In this document: piece by piece, positions 50,315-58,831 of the stretch
How the letters are laid out: each line of letters starts with the position of its first letter
How positions within the stretch are numbered: position 1 is the stretch's first letter
From: Sinomonas cyclohexanicum
GTDB taxonomy: Bacteria > Actinomycetota > Actinomycetes > Actinomycetales > Micrococcaceae
DNA: 64,000 nt
Reading direction: 5' to 3'
NCBI RefSeq assembly: GCF_020886775.1
Contig: NZ_AP024525.1
Location: 186,001-250,000 of the forward strand
Notes under the pieces: model-generated
Databases searched by the model: none
What the model was told of the DNA's origin: nothing
What the model saw: the letters and a program-made list of their open reading frames with translations, nothing else
Position numbers and translations under genes: made by a program

Positions 50315-51306
50315 TCACGGGAGAACCAGCACCCGACCGCGAACGCTCCCCGACTCGAGCGCCTCGTGGGCCCTGGCCGCCTCGGTGAGGTGGAACGTGG
50401 CGCCGATCCGGGCCGCGAGCCTGCCCCGGGCCAGGAGGCTGTTGATGACGCGGGCGGCCTTCGCCAGGTCGGTGACGGCGGCGTTGCTGATCGCGAATCC
50501 CAGCAGCTTGGCGTCCCGCGTGTACAGGGCCCCGACGGGCAGGAGCGGGGCTGCGCTCATGCCGGCCATGAGGATCACCCGTGCACCCAGGCGCAGGAGG
50601 GGCGCCGTGGTCTCGAAATCGTGGCGGCCGCTGCTGTCCCACCACACGTCGACCCCGTCGGGAGCGGCCGCCGCGACCTTCCCGGCGAGCTCGGGGTCGC
50701 GGTAGTCCAGCGTCACGTCTGCCCCGAGCGAGCGGCACCACTCGCCGTCGGCCGCGGACGCCGAGGTGACCACCCGGGCGCCCATGCGCTTCGCGAGCTG
50801 GACGACCGCGCCCCGACCGCCCCGCCGCCGCCGGCCACGAACACGGTCTCTCCGGGCTGGAGGCATGCCTCGCGGACGAGGCCCATGTATGCGGTGGCCG
50901 CAGCGTGCAGGACAGGTGCCGCGGCGGTGGGGTCGACGCCGTCGGGCAGCGGGTACAGCCGGTCCTCGGCCACGACCGCGTACTCGGAGAAGGCGCCCTG
51001 GCGCCCGGCGTGGCCGAGGCTGTTGGTCCAGACCCGGTCCCCCGGCGCGAAGCCGACCACGCCCAGGCCCGCGGCCGCGACCGTGCCCACGAGGTCGCGG
51101 CCGATCACGAAGGGGAACGGCGTCTTGGTCTGGTAGGCCCCCGAGCGGACAAACAGGTCCACATGGTTGACGGCGCTGGCCTCCATCCGCACGAGCACAT
51201 CCGTCGGCCCGACCTCGGGCACGGGCAGCTGCCCGATCTCTATCCTGTCCGTCCCGCCGAGCTCGCGGACGAACGCCGCCTGCATCACCTGTGCTGCCTC
51301 CAGCAT
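50315..51306 (-). pseudogene. zinc-less medium-chain (quinone) oxidoreductase, frameshifted
   Basis: The N-terminal GroES-like domain (QAAFVRELGGTDRIEIGQLPVPEVGPTDVLVRMEASAVNHVDLFVRSGAY, GRDLVGTV, GDRVW) runs into VFVAGGGGAVG, then loses frame. The Rossmann half continues as AVVQLAKRMGARVVTSASAADGEWCRSLGADVTLDYRD to VRGRVLVLP. One more G in the run opposite C4 at 50811-50814 gives AVGGAVVQLAKRMG and a 330-residue protein. ATG 51306 follows AGGAGG. Quinone reductases of this kind often protect against quinones made during aromatic degradation. Confidence 0.83.
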
Positions 51307-51362
51307 CGATTCCTCCTGACTGATCCGACGGTAGCGCTCCCCGGAGGGACAGCGCCCGTCAC

Positions 51363-52435
51363 TCACGCGTGCGCCGTCGCGGCCGCCGGGCGGCCAAGGC
51401 TGCGCCCGGACGGCGCGGCTGGCCCATCAGCGTGTCCCGACCGGCGGCGGGTGGTGAGCAGGATGACGGCGAACGCCGCGGCGGCGCCGATCGTGGTCTC
51501 GAGCGCGCGGTCCGCAACAAGGGACACGGTGGACTGCGCGGCGATGAACTCGGTCATCATGAGGGGGACGGGGGTCATGAAGACCAGCGCGATGCTGTAG
51601 TGCCGGATGGTGAACACCTCGCCCACGAACTGGAGGACCGCGAGCAGGACGGCCAGCTGCAGGGGTGCCCAGTGGACGGCCATGAGCCGGCTGCCACGAG
51701 CACCCCGCCGTACGTGCCGACCACGCGGTGGACGGCGCGGACCAGGCCGCGGGTCGCGTCGGCTGCGGCGATGGGCGCTGCCGCGGCGATCATGGCCCAG
51801 TAGACGTGGCCCAGACCGGCCATGGCGCCGACGGAGCCGGCCACGCCGAGGGCGATCATGTACCGGCCCGCGTGGCGGAGCATGCGCGGCCACGGGGTGT
51901 GCGGGGCCTCGCGGAGCCCCCGGTCGGGGGTGGTCCGGCGGGCGTGCAGGCGCCCCGCGAAGCCGATGAGAAGCACGACGGCGACGCTCGCCACCGCGGT
52001 CACGGCGGCCTCCCAGAGGCTCCCGCCGAAAGGAACGGATGCGCTCGCGGTGAACGCGAAGAGGTAGAAGAACGGTCCGGACGGGCGCAGGCGGAGGGTA
52101 TCGGCGAGGACCGCGAGCACCCCGGCCAGGACCGTGGTCACGGCGGTGAGCTCCCAGGGTGTGGGGTGGGCGAAGGAGTACGCGATCCCGCCGACCACGC
52201 TCGCGCACATGAGGATCCCCGCATACGTCTGGTGCTTGAGCCTGAGCCAGTGGGGCTCCACGCGCCCGTAGACGCCGGTGAGGGCGCCGAAGACGGCGTA
52301 GACGGTGAGGTCCGTCCTGCCGAGGAGGACCAGCACCACGAGCGGAACGGCGATCCCAGCGCCGATGCGCAGGGCCGGGATCCGGTGGCCGCGGGCGGAC
52401 GGCAGGTGGAAGAACTCGCGGACGTGCTGCTTCAC
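51363..52435 (-). pseudogene. FUSC-family (aromatic acid exporter-like) membrane protein, frameshifted
   Basis: The GTG start overlaps the MarR stop (GTGA), and the first frame encodes RIGAGIAVPLVVLVLLGRTDLTVYAVFGALTGVYGR, HPTPWELTAVTTVLAGVLAVLADTL and YWAMIAAAAPIAAADATRGLVRAVHRVVGTYGGVLVAAG. That last block is the FUSC signature. The following helices (MAVHWAPLQLAVLLAVLQFVGEVFTIRHYSIALVFMTPVPLMM) are in another frame. One missing base near 51687-51690 explains the break; the repaired protein is 357 residues. Paired with MarR it probably exports toxic aromatic acids. Confidence 0.82.
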
Positions 52436-52962
52436 GGGGCGGGGTGCCCTCCTGACTGCGGGGTGGGTTCGAGACTGGCCAGCAGCGTGCGCAGGTTCTC
52501 CGCGAGGCCCTCGGCGCCTGCCGGCCCAAGGGCGGCGAGGAGGCCGGCCTCGAACGCCAGGACGGCCTCGAGGATGGGACGCAGCGCCTCGAGGGCCGGC
52601 GGTGCCATGCGGATGAGCGCGCTGCGGCCGTCCTGGGGGTTGGCCTCGCGCTCGACGAGGCCAGCGTCCAGGAGCTTCCTGATCCGCTTGGTGACACCGG
52701 GGCCCGAGATGAGCAGCTCCGCCGCGAGCTCGGTGGGTGCCATCGGCCTCCCTGTGCGGGCCAGGACGGAGAGCAGGTCGAACTCGGCCCGCGTGATGGC
52801 GTTCCTGGCCAGGACGGCATCGCTGCGCAGCTGGATGATGTGGGCGATGCGGTTGATCCGTCCGACGACATCCACCGGGCGAGTGTCCAGCCCGGGGAAG
52901 ATGCGTGCCCACTGCCCTCGCACATGGTCGATGCTGTCGATCCGCTCGCTGCTCCCGTCCAT
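52432..52962 (-). CDS. MarR-family transcriptional regulator
   Basis: A 176-residue MarR protein: IAHIIQLRSDAVLARNAITRAEFDLLSVLARTGRPMAPTELAAELLISGPGVTKRIRKLLDAGLVEREANPQDGRSALIRMAPPALEAL covers the winged helix including the D-x-R wing (QDGRSALIR). It is co-translated with the downstream FUSC gene. An inverted repeat immediately upstream of its start suggests autorepression, relieved by a phenolic ligand as in other MarR-efflux pairs. Confidence 0.9.
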   Translation of the reverse strand: MDGSSERIDSIDHVRGQWARIFPGLDTRPVDVVGRINRIAHIIQLRSDAVLARNAITRAEFDLLSVLARTGRPMAPTELAAELLISGPGVTKRIRKLLDAGLVEREANPQDGRSALIRMAPPALEALRPILEAVLAFEAGLLAALGPAGAEGLAENLRTLLASLEPTPQSGGHPAP

Positions 52963-52968
52963 GGCAAT

Positions 52969-52988
52969 TTACTTTACCAGATAAGTAA
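52969..52988. promoter_or_regulatory. MarR operator candidate TTACTT-N8-AAGTAA
   Basis: An inverted repeat in an AT-rich stretch beginning 6 bases before the MarR ATG, overlapped by a second one (CCAG at 52977 and CTGG at 52990). It also lies 46 bases upstream of the divergent nucleotidyltransferase-like gene. Confidence 0.55.
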
Positions 52989-53034
52989 CTGGAAAACTAG
53001 ATATCCCCGATCGGTGCGTGGGTACGCTTGACCC

Positions 53035-53688
53035 ATGGCTGCTTCCGTTCCGACTCCCGAGACGAGTTGGGAACCCCTTTCTCCGCAGGCCGCGGCGGAT
53101 CTGCTCGCGTCGTCTCCCGTCCGCTGGTGGCTCTCGGGCGGCGTCGCCCTCGACCGGTGGCTCGGAGGGCCCATCCGCGAGCGCCCCAACACGGACGTGA
53201 GCGTGGTGTTCGGCGACTTGCCGCAGCTCGTGGCGAGCCTGCCCTCGGGGTACGACGCGTGGGCAGTGCGCGATGAAGAGGACCTCGTGCCGTTCGCGGA
53301 GGTGCTGCCGGACGACGAGGTGCAGCCCGTGCTCGTCCGCGACGTCGAGAAGGACGCGTGGGTGCTGAGGATCAACGTGGAAGACGGCGCCCCCCGCGCG
53401 TGGGTCTACAAGCGCGACCCGCGGCTGCAGCTGCCCTGGGAGCGCGCGGTGCTGGACATCGGCGGCATCCCGACCGGCGCACCCGAGGTGCAGCTGGTCT
53501 GGAAGGCGCTGCGGCCGCGTCCGGAGGACGACGTCGACAAGGACGCGGTGGTGCCCAAGCTCTCCGACGAGGCGCGCGCCTGGTACGAGCGCTGCATCCT
53601 CTCGATCCACCCCCACTCCTCGTGGTCGATCCACGTGCGCAGCCCCTTCGCTCCGGCGAAGGCCAGCTGGAACCGCAAGCGCGGCTGA
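53035..53688 (+). CDS. nucleotidyltransferase-fold protein (ANT-like), possibly inactive
   Basis: A 217-residue protein. WWLSGGVALDRWLGGPIRERPNTDVSVVF (residues about 27-56) resembles the aminoglycoside adenylyltransferase/MNT core GG.AlD..lG...R.H.DiDi. Here the expected His is Asn and the second metal-binding Asp is Ser (NTDVSV), so transferase activity is doubtful. The rest (VWKALRPRPEDDVDKDAVVPKLSDEARAWYERCI) is typical of actinobacterial DUF4111/amino-acid transporter-like NTase relatives. It stands alone between the MarR and LysR genes. Confidence 0.65.
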   Translation: MAASVPTPETSWEPLSPQAAADLLASSPVRWWLSGGVALDRWLGGPIRERPNTDVSVVFGDLPQLVASLPSGYDAWAVRDEEDLVPFAEVLPDDEVQPVLVRDVEKDAWVLRINVEDGAPRAWVYKRDPRLQLPWERAVLDIGGIPTGAPEVQLVWKALRPRPEDDVDKDAVVPKLSDEARAWYERCILSIHPHSSWSIHVRSPFAPAKASWNRKRG

Positions 53689-53722
53689 CGCCGGCGGGTC
53701 CCCCGCGGGCGCCGATTCGCGT

Positions 53723-54613
53723 CTATTCGCGGACGGCGGCCAGAACAAGCGAGCGGAACCAGCGCTGGGCCGGCGTCAGGCTCGCGTCGCGCCGCGTGTA
53801 CAGCGACACCGGAGTGCTGTGGCCGGGCCACGGCAGGTCCGCGATGCGCAGGCCGGGGAACCACCCGCAGAACACCTGGGCGACGTGCCGCGGCAGCAGG
53901 ACGACGAGGTCCGTTGCCTCCAGCACCGCGGGCACGGTCGCATACTCCTCGACGGTCAGCACGACCTGCTGCATGAGCCCGTTGTCGGTGAGGACCTGCA
54001 GCGGAAAGACGTGCCCTCCGCGTGCGGAGACGCGCAGGAAGTGGCGGCCCGCGAACATGTCCGGCCCCGTCTCCGGAAGGGGATGGGCCGCCGAGACGAG
54101 GGCCACGTACTCGACGGCACGCACGTGCGAGCGCCACAGCCCCGGGCTGCCGATCATCGACACCGTCATCGCCAGGTCGATCGTTCCCCGGGTGAGCCCA
54201 TCCTCGACCTGGTCCGAATCGAGCCTCTCCGCCTGCAGGTGGGGCCGGGCGCCCTCGCGGGCAAGCGCCGTCATGATCGGCGGCAGGAACGTCTGCTCGC
54301 CGATCGAGGTGAGGCCGAGCATCAGTTCGCCGCTGAATCCGGCCGGCTCGAACGTTTCCGGCTCGTTCACGGTCGCGTCGATCTGCGCGAGGGCCTCGTG
54401 GAGCGGGCCGAAGAGCTGGGTGGCCCTCGCGGTCGGCACCATGTCATGCCCCTCGCGCCGGAAGAGGTCGTCGCCGAACCGCGCCCGAAGCCGCCGGAGC
54501 GTGTAGCTGACGGTCGGCTGGGTGACGTGGAGCCGCTCGGCGACGGCGGTCACACTGCGCAGCTCGTAGAGCACCACGAAGGTGCGGAGCTGATTGAGGT
54601 CGGTGAACGCCAT
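53723..54613 (-). CDS. LysR-family regulator of the protocatechuate 4,5-cleavage operon
   Basis: A 296-residue LysR protein: DLNQLRTFVVLYELRSVTAVAERLHVTQPTVSYTLRRLRARFGDDLFRREGHDMVPT is the HTH; the effector domain starts near residue 93 (GELMLGLTSIGEQTFLPP). It is divergent from the ligJ-like gene across 109 bp. The interval contains AT-rich partly symmetrical sequence (54618-54662), the expected LysR binding region. By position it should activate the operon in response to protocatechuate or a ring-cleavage product. Confidence 0.88.
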   Translation of the reverse strand: MAFTDLNQLRTFVVLYELRSVTAVAERLHVTQPTVSYTLRRLRARFGDDLFRREGHDMVPTARATQLFGPLHEALAQIDATVNEPETFEPAGFSGELMLGLTSIGEQTFLPPIMTALAREGARPHLQAERLDSDQVEDGLTRGTIDLAMTVSMIGSPGLWRSHVRAVEYVALVSAAHPLPETGPDMFAGRHFLRVSARGGHVFPLQVLTDNGLMQQVVLTVEEYATVPAVLEATDLVVLLPRHVAQVFCGWFPGLRIADLPWPGHSTPVSLYTRRDASLTPAQRWFRSLVLAAVRE

Positions 54614-54722
54614 GTATTGATTCTATCTATGCACGGTAAGCTGAAGATCTATTCGACTATATGCGTGCGCCCTCCCTAGCATTGAGGCATACCAGTCTCC
54701 AAAGTGACAAGGACGACACTCG

Positions 54723-55751
54723 TTGATCATCGACATCCACGGCCACTACACGACAGCTCCGGCCCAGCTGGGCGCCTGGCGCGATCTGCAGATCGCCTTC
54801 ACCGAGGGACGGGGTGAGGCCCCCGATCCTGCGGCCCTGCAGATCTCCGACGATGACATCCGCGAGACGATCGAGGCCAACCAGCTCCGGCTCATGAACG
54901 ACCGCGGCAGCGACATCACGGTCTTCAGCCCGCGGGCCTCCTTCATGGCCCACCACATCGGCGACCTCGAGGTCAGCAAGACCTGGGCGCGGATCTGCAA
55001 CGATCTGGCCGCGCGGGTGAGCGAGCTCTTCCCCGACCGCTTCCTCATGGGGGCCATGCTGCCGCAGTCGCCGGGCGAGGACCCGACCACCACGGTCGCC
55101 GAACTGACCCGCGCGGTCGAGGAGCTCGGCGCCGTCACCGTCAACCTCAACCCCGATCCCTCGGGCGGCAAGTGGACGGCCCCGGCGCTGACCGACCGTT
55201 CCTGGTACCCGATCTACGAGAAGCTCGTCGAGTACGAGATCCCCGCCATGGTGCACGTGAGCACCTCGTGCAAGCCGGTCTTCCACACCACGGGCGACCA
55301 CTACCTGAACGCCGACACGACCGCCTTCATGCAGCTGCTCAAGGGCGACCTGTTCAAGGACTTCCCCGAGCTCAAGCTCGTCATCCCGCACGGCGGCGGC
55401 GCGGTGCCCTACCACTGGGGCCGGTTCCGCGGCCTCGCCATGGCGCTCGGCAAGCCGGAGCTCGAGGAGCACCTGCTGGGCAACGTCTTCTTCGACACCT
55501 GCGTCTACCACCAGCCCGGCATCGACCTGCTCACGAAGGTCATCCCCACGGACAACATCCTCTTCGCGAGCGAGATGATCGGCGCCGTGCGCGACATCGA
55601 CCCGCGCACCGGCCACTACTTCGACGACACCAAGCGGTACGTCGACGCCACCGAGAACCTGACCGACGCCCAGCGCACGCAGGTCTTCGAGGGCAACGCC
55701 CGCCGCGTGTACCCGCGCCTCGACCGCGCCCTGACGGCGCGCGGTCTGTAA
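54723..55751 (+). CDS. ligJ: 4-oxalomesaconate hydratase (amidohydrolase family)
   Basis: A 342-residue metal-dependent amidohydrolase. The N-terminal IIDIHGHYTTAP supplies the HxH metal pair; HVSTSCKPVFHTTGDHYLNADTTAF, LVIPHGGGAVPYHWGRFRG and ILFASEMIGAVR are the conserved barrel motifs of LigJ-type hydratases. It hydrates 4-oxalomesaconate to 4-carboxy-4-hydroxy-2-oxoadipate. A TTG start is chosen because it gives the conserved N-terminus and has AAGGACGA upstream. First gene of the operon; the aldolase follows after 16 bp. Confidence 0.92.
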   Translation: MIIDIHGHYTTAPAQLGAWRDLQIAFTEGRGEAPDPAALQISDDDIRETIEANQLRLMNDRGSDITVFSPRASFMAHHIGDLEVSKTWARICNDLAARVSELFPDRFLMGAMLPQSPGEDPTTTVAELTRAVEELGAVTVNLNPDPSGGKWTAPALTDRSWYPIYEKLVEYEIPAMVHVSTSCKPVFHTTGDHYLNADTTAFMQLLKGDLFKDFPELKLVIPHGGGAVPYHWGRFRGLAMALGKPELEEHLLGNVFFDTCVYHQPGIDLLTKVIPTDNILFASEMIGAVRDIDPRTGHYFDDTKRYVDATENLTDAQRTQVFEGNARRVYPRLDRALTARGL

Positions 55752-55767
55752 GAGAGAAGGAATCCCC

Positions 55768-56460
55768 ATGCGACTGAACAACCTTGGTGTCGTCCACACG
55801 AACATCGAGCGCCCCGATCCCGCGGACGTCGAGCGTCTGTCCCAGTTCGGTGTCGCGACGATCCACGAGGCGATGGGCCGCGTCGGCCTCATGCGCCCCT
55901 ACATCCGCCCTGCCTGGACCGGCGCCAAGCTCTGCGGGCCGGCCGTCACCGTGCTGCTGCAGCCGGGTGACAACTGGATGTTCCACGTCGCCGCGGAGCA
56001 GGTGCAGGAGGGTGACGTGATCGTCGCCGGCTGCACCACGGAGAGCGAGGACGGCTTCTTCGGCGAGCTGCTTGCCACGTCGCTGACCGCGCGCGGCTGC
56101 AAGGGCCTAGTCATCGACGGAGGCGTCCGGGACGTGGCCGACCTCGAGAAGATGGGCTTCCCGGTGTTCTCGCGTGCCGTCAACGCGAAGGGCACGGTCA
56201 AGGCCACGCTCGGCTCGGTGAACGTCCCGGTCGTCGCGGCGAACGCGCTCGTCAACCCCGGTGACGTGGTCGTCGCGGACGTCGACGGCGTCGTCGTGGT
56301 CCCGCGCGAGCTCGTCGGGGCGGTCGCCGACGCGAGCAGGAAGCGCGAGGACAACGAGGAGGCGAAGCGCCAGAAGTTCCGCGAGGGCGTGCTCGGCCTC
56401 GACATCTACGGCATGCGGGAGCCGCTCGCGGCCGCCGGCCTCGAGTACGTGGAGGACTGA
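55768..56460 (+). CDS. ligK: 4-carboxy-4-hydroxy-2-oxoadipate aldolase
   Basis: A 230-residue class II pyruvate aldolase of the HMG/CHA (RraA-fold) family: FGVATIHEAMGRVGLMRPYIRP, GPAVTVLLQPGDNWMFHVAAEQVQEGDVIVAGCT, GLVIDGGVRDVADL with the Mg-binding region, and NPGDVVVADVDGVVVVPREL. It splits CHA into pyruvate and oxaloacetate, the last step of 4,5-cleavage. Two bases separate it from the lactonase. Confidence 0.95.
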   Translation: MRLNNLGVVHTNIERPDPADVERLSQFGVATIHEAMGRVGLMRPYIRPAWTGAKLCGPAVTVLLQPGDNWMFHVAAEQVQEGDVIVAGCTTESEDGFFGELLATSLTARGCKGLVIDGGVRDVADLEKMGFPVFSRAVNAKGTVKATLGSVNVPVVAANALVNPGDVVVADVDGVVVVPRELVGAVADASRKREDNEEAKRQKFREGVLGLDIYGMREPLAAAGLEYVED

Positions 56461-56462
56461 CC

Positions 56463-57398
56463 ATGGCGCACGGAGACACCACGGGAGGGTTTGAGAAGTC
56501 CGCAGGCTGGCTGGACTGGTACGACGGCCCCTCCACCCCCACATTCCGCCTGCCCGCTGGCGCCGTCGACGCGCACTGCCACGTCTTCGGCCCGGGCGCC
56601 GAGTTCCCCTACGCCCCGGAGCGCAAGTACACCCCCTGCGACGCCTCGGCGGATCAGCTCTTCGCCCTCCGCGACCACCTCGGGTTCGAGCGCAACGTGA
56701 TCGTGCAGGCAACGTGCCACGGTGCCGACAACCGTGCGCTGGTCGATGCTCTGGGCCGCAGCGGAGGGCGGGCGCGCGGCGTCGCGACCGTTCGCCGGGA
56801 TGTGACCGAGGAGCAGCTCGCCGAGCTGCACGAGGCCGGGGTCCGGGGCGTCCGCTTCAACTTCGTCAAGCGCCTCGTCGACCGGGTCCCCACGGACTCG
56901 CTCGAGGAGATCGTCGCGAAGATCGCGCCGCTCGGCTGGCACGTCGTGATCTACTTCGAGGCGGCAGACCTGCCCGAGCTCTACGACTTCTTCTCCAGCA
57001 TCAAGACCGACGTCGTGGTTGACCACATGGGCCGCCCCGACGTGACGAAGGACCCGAACGGCCCGGAGTTCGAGCTGTTCCTGCGCTTCATGCGCGAGAA
57101 CCCGAACGTCTGGACCAAGGTCTCCTGCCCCGAACGGCTGAGCGTCACCGGGCCCCGCGCCCTGGACGGCGAGCAGCACGCCTACACCGACGTGGTCCCG
57201 TTCGCCCGTCGCGTGGTCGAGGAGTTCCCCGACCGCGTGCTCTGGGGTACCGACTGGCCCCATCCCAACCTCAAGGACCACATGCCCGACGATGGGCTGC
57301 TGGTCGACTACATCCCCCAGATCGCGACGACGGCGGACCTCCAGCAGAAGCTGCTCGTGGACAACCCCCGCCGCCTCTACTGGCCCGAAGGAGCATGA
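56463..57398 (+). CDS. ligI: 2-pyrone-4,6-dicarboxylate lactonase
   Basis: A 311-residue amidohydrolase superfamily protein: GAVDAHCHVFGPGAEFPYAPERKYTPCDA (HxH motif plus substrate-binding segment), RGVATVRRDVTEEQLAELHEAGVRGVRFNF, VVDHMGRPD, and LWGTDWPHPN with the catalytic Asp. It opens PDC to 4-oxalomesaconate. About 18 residues longer at the N-terminus than the Sphingobium enzyme. The stop precedes the dioxygenase ATG by one base. Confidence 0.95.
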   Translation: MAHGDTTGGFEKSAGWLDWYDGPSTPTFRLPAGAVDAHCHVFGPGAEFPYAPERKYTPCDASADQLFALRDHLGFERNVIVQATCHGADNRALVDALGRSGGRARGVATVRRDVTEEQLAELHEAGVRGVRFNFVKRLVDRVPTDSLEEIVAKIAPLGWHVVIYFEAADLPELYDFFSSIKTDVVVDHMGRPDVTKDPNGPEFELFLRFMRENPNVWTKVSCPERLSVTGPRALDGEQHAYTDVVPFARRVVEEFPDRVLWGTDWPHPNLKDHMPDDGLLVDYIPQIATTADLQQKLLVDNPRRLYWPEGA

Positions 57399-57399
57399 C

Positions 57400-58797
57400 A
57401 TGGCACTCGACAAGCCCTACAAGCAGGTTCCCGGCACGATCATCTTTGACGCGGAGATGGCCCGCAAGGGATACCACCTCAACCAGTTCTCGATGTCCCT
57501 CATGAAGCCCGAGAACCGCGAGCGCTACCTGGCCGATCGCGAGGCGTACCTCGACGAGTGGCCCCTCTCGCCCAAGCAGCGTCAGGCCGTGCTCGATATG
57601 GACCTCAACGCCATGATGGCCGAGGGCGGCAACATCTACTTCCTGTCCAAGATCGGCGCCACCCACGGCCTGAGCTTCCAGCAGATGGCCGGGTCCATGA
57701 CGGGCATGTCCGAGGCGGCCTACCGCGACATGATGGTCGGCGGCGGCCGCCGCCCCGAGGGCAACCGTGCCAAGGACCTCGACGGCTGGACGCCGCCCGC
57801 GCCGCGCGAGAAGTCCGAGACCATGCGCGAGAACGCCCCGGCGAAGTACACCTCGGCGCTGTTCACCTCGCACGTTCCGGCCATCGGCGCCGCGATGGAC
57901 CTCGGCAAGACCGAGGAGCCGTACTGGAAGAAGGTCTTCGACGGTTACGAGTGGACCCGCAAGTGGGCCAAGGAGAACACGCCCGACGTCGTCATCCTCG
58001 TCTACAACGACCACGCGACCGCGTTCGACTCCTCCATCATCCCGACCTTCGTGCTCGGCACCGGCGTCGAGTACCCCGTGGCCGACGAGGGCTATGGCCC
58101 CCGCCCGGTGCCGGATGTGAAGGGCTACCCGGAGTTCGCCGCGCACATTGCGCAGTCGGTCATCCAGGACGACTTCGACCTGACCCTCGTCAACGAGATG
58201 GTCGTGGACCACGGCCTCACCGTGCCGCTCTCGCTCGTCTTCGGCGACGTGAAGGAGTGGCCGTGCAAGGTCATCCCGCTGGCCGTCAACGTCGTCCAGT
58301 ACCCCGTGCCGTCCGGACGCCGCTGCTACGAGCTCGGCAAGGCCCTGCGCCGCGCCCTGGACAAGTGGGACGGCCCCGAGCTCAACGTGCAGATCTGGGG
58401 CACCGGCGGCATGAGCCACCAGCTCCAGGGCCCGCGCGCCGGCCTCATCAACGAGGAGTGGGACAACGCGTTCCTCGACCACCTCATCGCCGATCCGCTG
58501 GGCCTGACCGAGTGGGACCACATGGAGTATGTCGACGAGGCGGGCTCCGAGGGCATCGAGCTCGTGGACTGGCTCATCGCCCGTGGCGCGATGGACGACC
58601 AGTTCGGCGGCGAGGCGCCCCGAGTCGACCACCGGTTCTACCACGTGCCCGCCTCCAACACCGCGGTCGGGCACCTCGTGATCTCGAACCCGGCCGCACC
58701 GCGCATCGAGTCGGCCGACGACGCGGTCGTGGCCGAGCCCGCGGATCAGGCGCCGGCCCCCGAGCCCGCGGAGACCGCGGCCGTTCCGAACGCCTGA
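57400..58797 (+). CDS. ligAB: protocatechuate 4,5-dioxygenase, fused alpha-beta subunits
   Basis: A 465-residue fusion. Residues about 10-125 match the small LigA subunit (KGYHLNQFSMSLMKPENRERYLADREAYLDEWPLSPKQRQAVLDMDLNAMMAEGGNIYFLSKIG). From about residue 145 the LigB catalytic domain follows: FTSHVPAIGAAMD with the Fe(II) His, YNDHATAFDSSIIPTF with the second ligand and base region, NEMVVDHGLTVPL, and WGTGGMSHQLQGPRAGLIN. It opens protocatechuate at the 4,5 bond. Fused forms are known in Arthrobacter keyseri (pcm) and in gallate dioxygenases, so gallate is an alternative substrate. The Ala/Pro-rich tail is not catalytic. Confidence 0.93.
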   Translation: MALDKPYKQVPGTIIFDAEMARKGYHLNQFSMSLMKPENRERYLADREAYLDEWPLSPKQRQAVLDMDLNAMMAEGGNIYFLSKIGATHGLSFQQMAGSMTGMSEAAYRDMMVGGGRRPEGNRAKDLDGWTPPAPREKSETMRENAPAKYTSALFTSHVPAIGAAMDLGKTEEPYWKKVFDGYEWTRKWAKENTPDVVILVYNDHATAFDSSIIPTFVLGTGVEYPVADEGYGPRPVPDVKGYPEFAAHIAQSVIQDDFDLTLVNEMVVDHGLTVPLSLVFGDVKEWPCKVIPLAVNVVQYPVPSGRRCYELGKALRRALDKWDGPELNVQIWGTGGMSHQLQGPRAGLINEEWDNAFLDHLIADPLGLTEWDHMEYVDEAGSEGIELVDWLIARGAMDDQFGGEAPRVDHRFYHVPASNTAVGHLVISNPAAPRIESADDAVVAEPADQAPAPEPAETAAVPNA

Positions 58798-58831
58798 CAC
58801 TCTCATCCGGATCCGCGAAAAGGAGTAACGA

